From contig BSBK01007029.1 of NCBI GenBank assembly GCA_027943335.1, forward strand, positions 744,001 to 808,000: a DNA stretch of 64,000 nucleotides, in the 5' to 3' direction. The stretch's first letter is position 1; every line of letters starts with the position of its first letter. Below, in pieces: positions 58,440 to 64,000 of this stretch. A program made the translations under genes and the position numbers. Origin of the DNA: Chamaecyparis obtusa. Lineage: Eukaryota > Streptophyta > Pinopsida > Cupressales > Cupressaceae. Below the pieces are notes generated by a model. That model was not told where the DNA came from and searched no databases. It saw nothing but the letters and a program-made list of their open reading frames with translations.

Positions 58440-59500
58440 GGAGGTTATTAACTATATTAAAATAAGTTATTACTGTTATATAACTATAACATAAATAATA
58501 AATGTATTAAATTAATAACTATTATAATATAATATATATCAAAAATATATAATTTATTAAAATATAATATATTTTTAATTTAATAATATGTATTAAATAT
58601 ACATAATATTAATTTATCATATAATTACTAATAACAATAAGTTATATATACTAATATTATAGAACGGTTAATGATAAAATTATAATGTAATATGATAAAT
58701 TCAATCATATTATATTATAGTAATTTTTATAAGTATATAGTAATCATATAAAAAAAATTATATAAATTATTAATTATGTTATATAATTTCATGCTATATA
58801 GATGGCAAATATATTTATAATATTATACATTGTAGATTAAATCATATATAAGTATAGAGAGGGGGGAGAATATTGAAGTGGGGAGATATAGAAAGATGAA
58901 GTGATGGGGAGAGAGATGAAGAGATAGAAATGAGAAGAGATAAAGATATGGATACATTGAAAAAGACAGGGGAAGAGATGGGAGAGAGGGTAAGGAAATA
59001 GTAGTAAGGGAGAGAGATATAATAGTTGGTCTCGAAGGTCGAAAGATTAATTTTATCAACTTGAAACGCATTATGTATTTCATGTCAATATCATCATACT
59101 TGTTGTGATTGACCGACAAAGTAATAATTTAAAATGGTTATCTAAAAATATCTTATAAAAATTTAAAAAAATCTTATAATATAATTAAAAAAATAATTTA
59201 TAACTTAAAGAAAAAATATCTTACAAAAGAATAATCATAGAAATAAATATTGATATATAAGTAAATATATAATAATTATAAATCTATAATGATTAAATAT
59301 TATTATTTGATTTTTTAAGGGAAAATACTAATTTTAATAAATAAATATATAATAATTATGTAACAATTAATTATAATGATTAAATGTTATTCTTCAGTTT
59401 TATTTTTTAAAAGAAATGCTAATCAACTTAAATCAAACTCAAAATAAATAAATAAATATAAATCAAACTACTTCTTTCTATGCACTAAAAACAACCTTGT
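58440..59500. other. Very AT-rich DNA, no gene seen
   Basis: Mostly A and T with TATAATATAT-like words; a second purine block is at 58855-59025 (GAGAGGGGGGAGAA and similar). It could serve as a matrix-attachment-like region by composition only; no specific site is supported. Confidence 0.5.
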
Positions 59501-62290
59501 GACACTTATCTAAAAACAAAAGGATGGAGTTTTTTCAATGTGTTCTAGGGAAAATGTATCATAGTGATGGTGAATGATTCTTGAGTGCTTAAAAAATCAC
59601 CATATTATCAAATGTTCAAGGATTATAAAATGAGAAAGGAATATATATGCATCTAATCTTCTTACACTGAAGTTATTGGTAGGTCAAATACATCAAAAAA
59701 ATTATTTTTGATGTTGTCAATGAAAAGATGGTGAACAAAAAAAAGTGAAGATATGATGGCTTGAAAAGGTGACAGAAAGTCATGCAATCATAATAATATG
59801 CAAAACAAAAAAATGCAATGAGCCCAAAAATAATTTGACGGCTATGATGATTTTAATCATCTTGCACAATTCTTGGTAAACGTGGACCATTGATAATGAA
59901 ACACCTTCAGTGTAAATTAAAAAACTTATAAAATTATATATAATCATAGAGATAGTTAAAGAGGTTGTGATTATAGGGTAATTTGGTTTCAAATTGTATA
60001 TTAAGATTTAAATCCTCTCAAGTGATTATCTTAGGGTTGGTAGGCATGTTAAAGTGTCAATTATGTTTTAATTTGTAAGTATGATGACACTAATGGAACA
60101 CACTAGAGGAATGTAGAAGGAAGATAGAGGAGAGAAGTAGATGTTATGTAGGAGAAGCTAGTAGGTGAGAAGAATTTGAAGTATTCAAGCTAGAGCATAT
60201 TGGAAGAATGTAATAGAGAATTTAGTCAAATGTTTGTGTTAGAGGCTTGATATAGGAGAAAGATGGTGGAGAGAAGAAATGGAGTTGATTCCTTACAAGA
60301 GGAGAAAGAGGTAAGAAGTGGGAGGTATCTCCAAGTTAAACCAATGTAGGACTAGTATTTTTGCATAAGGAAGATCTAGTGAATATGTTGGAGAAAAGAT
60401 AGGAAAGGATATGCACATGTTATCCTCTCAAGTTGAATTGTAAGATATAAAAAAAATATGTTGTAGTATTGTAAGGAAAGTGACATACCCATTAATATAG
60501 TGTTATCTAAAATCCCAGTGATATAAGGATGAGAGGTATATTACCAATCCTCACTAAGTAATCTTTAAAATAATCTAATGAATAATGACATCATTTCAAA
60601 GCTACGAAGATGACTCTACAACTAATGAAGATAATCTTTGAAGCTAGTGAAGTGAGTCCAACTCTAGAGCTACAAAAGACAAACTTTGAAGCTAGTGAAA
60701 ATAAATTCCAAAGTCAGTAAAGGAAAATTTTGGAGCCCTACAACATAGTCACAATTATCAGACAAAATATTGAAGGATGTGGACAATCAAAAATTTCAAA
60801 ATAAAATCTATTTTCCCATCGTGACAAATTGCCTCCACCTCTTGTTCTATAAATATACAACTTCATCAATTTACAAGGATTCCTTGTAGAACTCATCAAG
60901 TCTAAATGCTAAAACTCCAATGTATTGATATGGAAAATTTATATTTAAAATCATATTATCTTTATAAAGTCTTAGTTTCTTACGAGAATAAAAATATGTC
61001 ATGTGCATGTATGTGATGCTAGGCTATACCTGAATAATTTCAAAGAATATTGACAAGTTACATATAAAAGACTAATAGATATAGAAGAGAGGTTTGAATG
61101 TTTTTAAAGAAATATTTTTTTATTTTTGAACTCTATCTAATATTATTCAATATAAATAATAGAGTGTAACCTTTACTTCATGTTACCTATATGAGTTAAG
61201 TAGTTTTGTAGGATGAGTAAGTGCAAGCTAATGGGCCCACTTTTAGTGGATGTTTCTTGAGTGGGAAAATCTCAATAGGAATAGGTACTTATTACATTAA
61301 AAAATGGATACTCATTTATGATCAAGTGATTGAAGCTAAACTCCTATCAGTATGGAATAGGTACTCATTTTGGTTTAAAAACTATGTACATGTTTTGATG
61401 TAGCTGGAGCATCTTGGGTTCTTGGAAACTTTGCATCAACCAAAAATATTTGTGTTCTATTTCCTATCAGTTCAGTCTCTAAGTTTCTTTCAACGTTCAT
61501 TCAATTCGGATCTTTTTCTATTGTGAACCTGATGGCATGTTCATGGAATCTTTCTAAACCTTCTCCTAAGTTTTCATCTCATTTGGTTTCTTCATGTATG
61601 GGATCTTGCAAATTCTTGGTAGGTCTTAATTGTTCTTCATGTTTCACGGCTAGTTTGTATTTTCTGATCTCACAAAGGAATTTATCGGTCAGAGAAGCTT
61701 ACTAGTGCATTTCTTGATGATAACACATTTAAGGTTGATCTACTTGATGGATTGTGATTCGTGTTTAATCAATTGAAGGAAGATCTTTATGATTTAGGTC
61801 CTGACCTATATTTGTAATACATTTTCTTCTCATTGGGAAATTTAATTTGTTGGTTCCTAAAAGGTTTTACACTAACGAATAGTAACCAAGTTGATCAGTT
61901 AATTACCTTTGGAGAAGCTAACTCCAGTTATCAATAATCTTCTGGACTTGGACCAACTGACAAGGATATATCAAACCCTTCTGCACTTTGGGCTCGACAA
62001 GACTCAGGAGGGTGATCCCTTAATGTATTTATAATCTTTGCACCATACATGTAAATAACATTAAAATAAAATAGGTAATCTCATATAAAGGTTCAATGGA
62101 GAGGCTGAATGCTATGAAATGGCTAGTTCTCAGTGATCCTCTACCACTTGGAGCATGATATAACAACACCATACAACAATATACATAAAATAAAATGATA
62201 CATAAAATGAGTGTAAAACCATTCTGGGAACCAACAATTTCATCCCTTTGTTTCCATGTCTTGATCCTCCATCTCCTCCATAAGATCCTA
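59501..62290. other. Intergenic, no gene supported
   Basis: Only short frames of about 60 codons without recognisable domains. 60590-60720 has a run of GAAGCTAGTGAA-type near-repeats. 61220-61700 has two plus-strand frames of weak coding look (Ser/Cys/Phe-rich); I cannot assign them. Confidence 0.4.
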
Positions 62291-62292
62291 TC

Positions 62293-63120
62293 ATGCTAGA
62301 TGATCCTGTCATTGCTCCTTATGATTTTAATAAATCTTTGCAAGATATTCATGAACCCCTTACACTTCAAATGAGTTCCTCTAGTTATATTGATTATGAT
62401 CCACTTCATGATCCTATTATTTCTTACATGTCATATCCACTTCAAAATAACCTTGTGTCTTGTAGTAAGCATACCATTAGTCAAAAGCATTATCAAGTCA
62501 AAGGGTTGAATATTTAAGAACAAAGTACACTAGAACCCTTTCATGTCAAATAAAAGTACAAATGTCATGACCTAAGTTATAAATCTCACTCTCGAGGCAT
62601 TGGTATCCCTTCAAAATCCAAATTTAAATGTATCCCTTCTCCTTCATCCCTTCCCACCATTTTAGATCCATATATTTCTCCATCCACTAGTTCACAACCC
62701 ACTTACCCTTTCCCACATGCATGTCAACAAAGGCACACATCTATGAGAACCTTCCATTCGTCCAAAAGGCCTCCATACAATTCCTATCCATCCATGAATC
62801 CCATTCTCCTTCCAAGAAATTTAGATGCCAATAATGAAGTCCATAAGTCAAGAAACCCACATGCAGGATGAGCAAGGATCAACATGTCCAGTCTAATCGA
62901 CATGTGAAATCAAAGAAAAGTATGATCCAAAAAGAAAAAGAAATTTCCAAAAGGCCACAAAGGCCCATTAAGAAAAAAGAAAATTCAAAATAAAAATGGG
63001 TTCCTAAATGTCTTGTGCAAGCAATGCATTCCAAGGACCCACAAAAGAATGAAAAATTAAAATGCATGTAGATTCCCAAGAAGCTTCTTGAAGCACAAAG
63101 TCATCAAATGTCATAGTAAC
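62293..63120 (+). pseudogene. Decayed retroelement-like coding remnant
   Basis: Plus-strand frame 62293-62517 (DPVIAPYDFNKSLQDIHEP ...) continues after stops with proline/serine-rich text (SLPTILDPYISPSTSSQ) and then lysine-rich segments ending in repeated WIPKKLLEAQ-like words near 62995-63110. Such Trp-Pro-Lys repeats occur in the linker of some plant gypsy polyproteins. No catalytic domain is visible; the assignment is tentative. Confidence 0.3.
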
Positions 63121-63742
63121 ATGTTTACAACATAAGTTTATGTGAAGGTAACCATAGGAATGAAAAATAAAAATGCATGTGATATCACTCAGTAATATTA
63201 CCAGTAATAATTATTGTAAAGGTACTCATTAGATAACACCTAGAAGCTTTGATAGCTTTCCTAGACTTGATTTTTCTTGAGATGGTTCTTCTTCAGAGAA
63301 TTATTCGTGTCCACTACTTGGAGCCATTCTCCTTCACCATACCCCAATCCTACATAGAGAGGTCTCACTTTCACCTTCACAGGTTCAACCATACCTTGTC
63401 CATGAATTCCAAGGCACTTTCCTTTGTTGCCCATCTTGGTTAGCGACCTCAATCCAACATTTTGAGATTGTTTTTAAGAATCACTAAGAGAACAGGGAAG
63501 AGAATGAGAAGAATGAAGAGCTTTCACTAAGTCTGCATCTTTGGCTTTCTTCGATAAGCCTTATTTTTCAAACTTTTATTCCTCATACATCTCATCAACC
63601 TTGGCTTTCATTACCATGTTCAGACCTTATAAAATTTTGCATCAAAGACAAAAGTAAACTGATTTTCCTTATGTGAAGACATCTTGCCTCACTTTGCTTG
63701 AATTTTCTCCAAGTATCCCACAACCTGCAACTTGGCAAACCA

Positions 63743-64000
63743 GCTTTGATACCAACTTGATTTGCAAACTCCTTATTATGAATCACTTAATAATTGTTAA
63801 ATTCACCATGATAAAGATTTAATTTAAGATCGAAATTGATGTTGCTTGTGAATTGAGCAAATAAACACATAAAATGTAGGCAGACAATTAAACTGATAAA
63901 ATCATGCACCATGAAAAGAGACAAAGAGATTTGATAACGAAGTTCACCAGACTCTGGCTACATATCTGGATCTATAAGCACACACACGATCAATGCCATT
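63743..64000 (-). mobile_element. Possible 5' end of another minus-strand LTR element
   Basis: Element sense TGGTATCAAAGC at 63743-63754 matches the initiator tRNA-Met primer site with one change. Three bases away the plus-strand sequence TGATTTGCAAAC at 63758 could be an LTR end, with the LTR continuing past the window. No diagnostic coding domain was found to the left. Confidence 0.4.

Overview
This is a plant nuclear window, AT-rich and gene-poor. It is dominated by LTR retrotransposons and carries one plant-type LRR receptor-like protein gene. The basis is plant-specific lineages: Ty3/gypsy elements of Tat type with two RNase H domains, plant mobile domain (PMD) sequences, and a copia-type primer site matching the initiator tRNA-Met. 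Elements of about 18.5 kb and very low gene density suggest a large repeat-rich genome, possibly a gymnosperm, but the sequence does not prove the species.

Layout. 1-876 holds a decayed fragment of an unrecognised gene. 877-37845 is element B, a minus-strand Tat-like element of about 18.4 kb bounded by perfect GATAT target duplications. It is split at 6235 by element A (6240-24774), a plus-strand copy of the same family, 18.5 kb, flanked by AGGAT/AGGAC. Both have LTRs of about 980 bp, a primer-binding site, gag, protease, RT-RNase H, a second RNase H, integrase, an AT-rich tandem-repeat 3' region, a (TA)n tract, and an antisense PMD reading frame just before the 3' LTR. Both are broken by stops, several at identical codons in the two copies.

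37851-44522 is a non-nested stretch: a Ty1/copia protease/integrase remnant (38250-39190), an LRR receptor-like protein gene disrupted by one 1-nt deletion (40422-42847, minus), and a polypurine tract. 44528-58164 is element C, a third minus-strand Tat-like element whose primer-binding site is fused to RNase H, so gag, protease and RT are deleted. Element D (47913-55204, minus) sits inside the integrase of C. D is a young non-autonomous element with copia-type signals and no protease, RT or integrase. It encodes a coiled-coil protein with five CCHC knuckles and a 284 + 760 codon reading frame interrupted by one UAA. Its insertion is flanked by a 189-bp direct duplication of C instead of a 5-bp one.

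58165-64000 is microsatellite and very AT-rich DNA with degraded element remnants and, at the right edge, a possible start of another minus-strand LTR element. No tRNA, rRNA or CRISPR array was recognised.

The best candidates for something undescribed are element D with its two-protein coding strategy and its odd insertion site, and the A/B family with its captured antisense PMD frame, palindromic motif clusters and shared stop codons.
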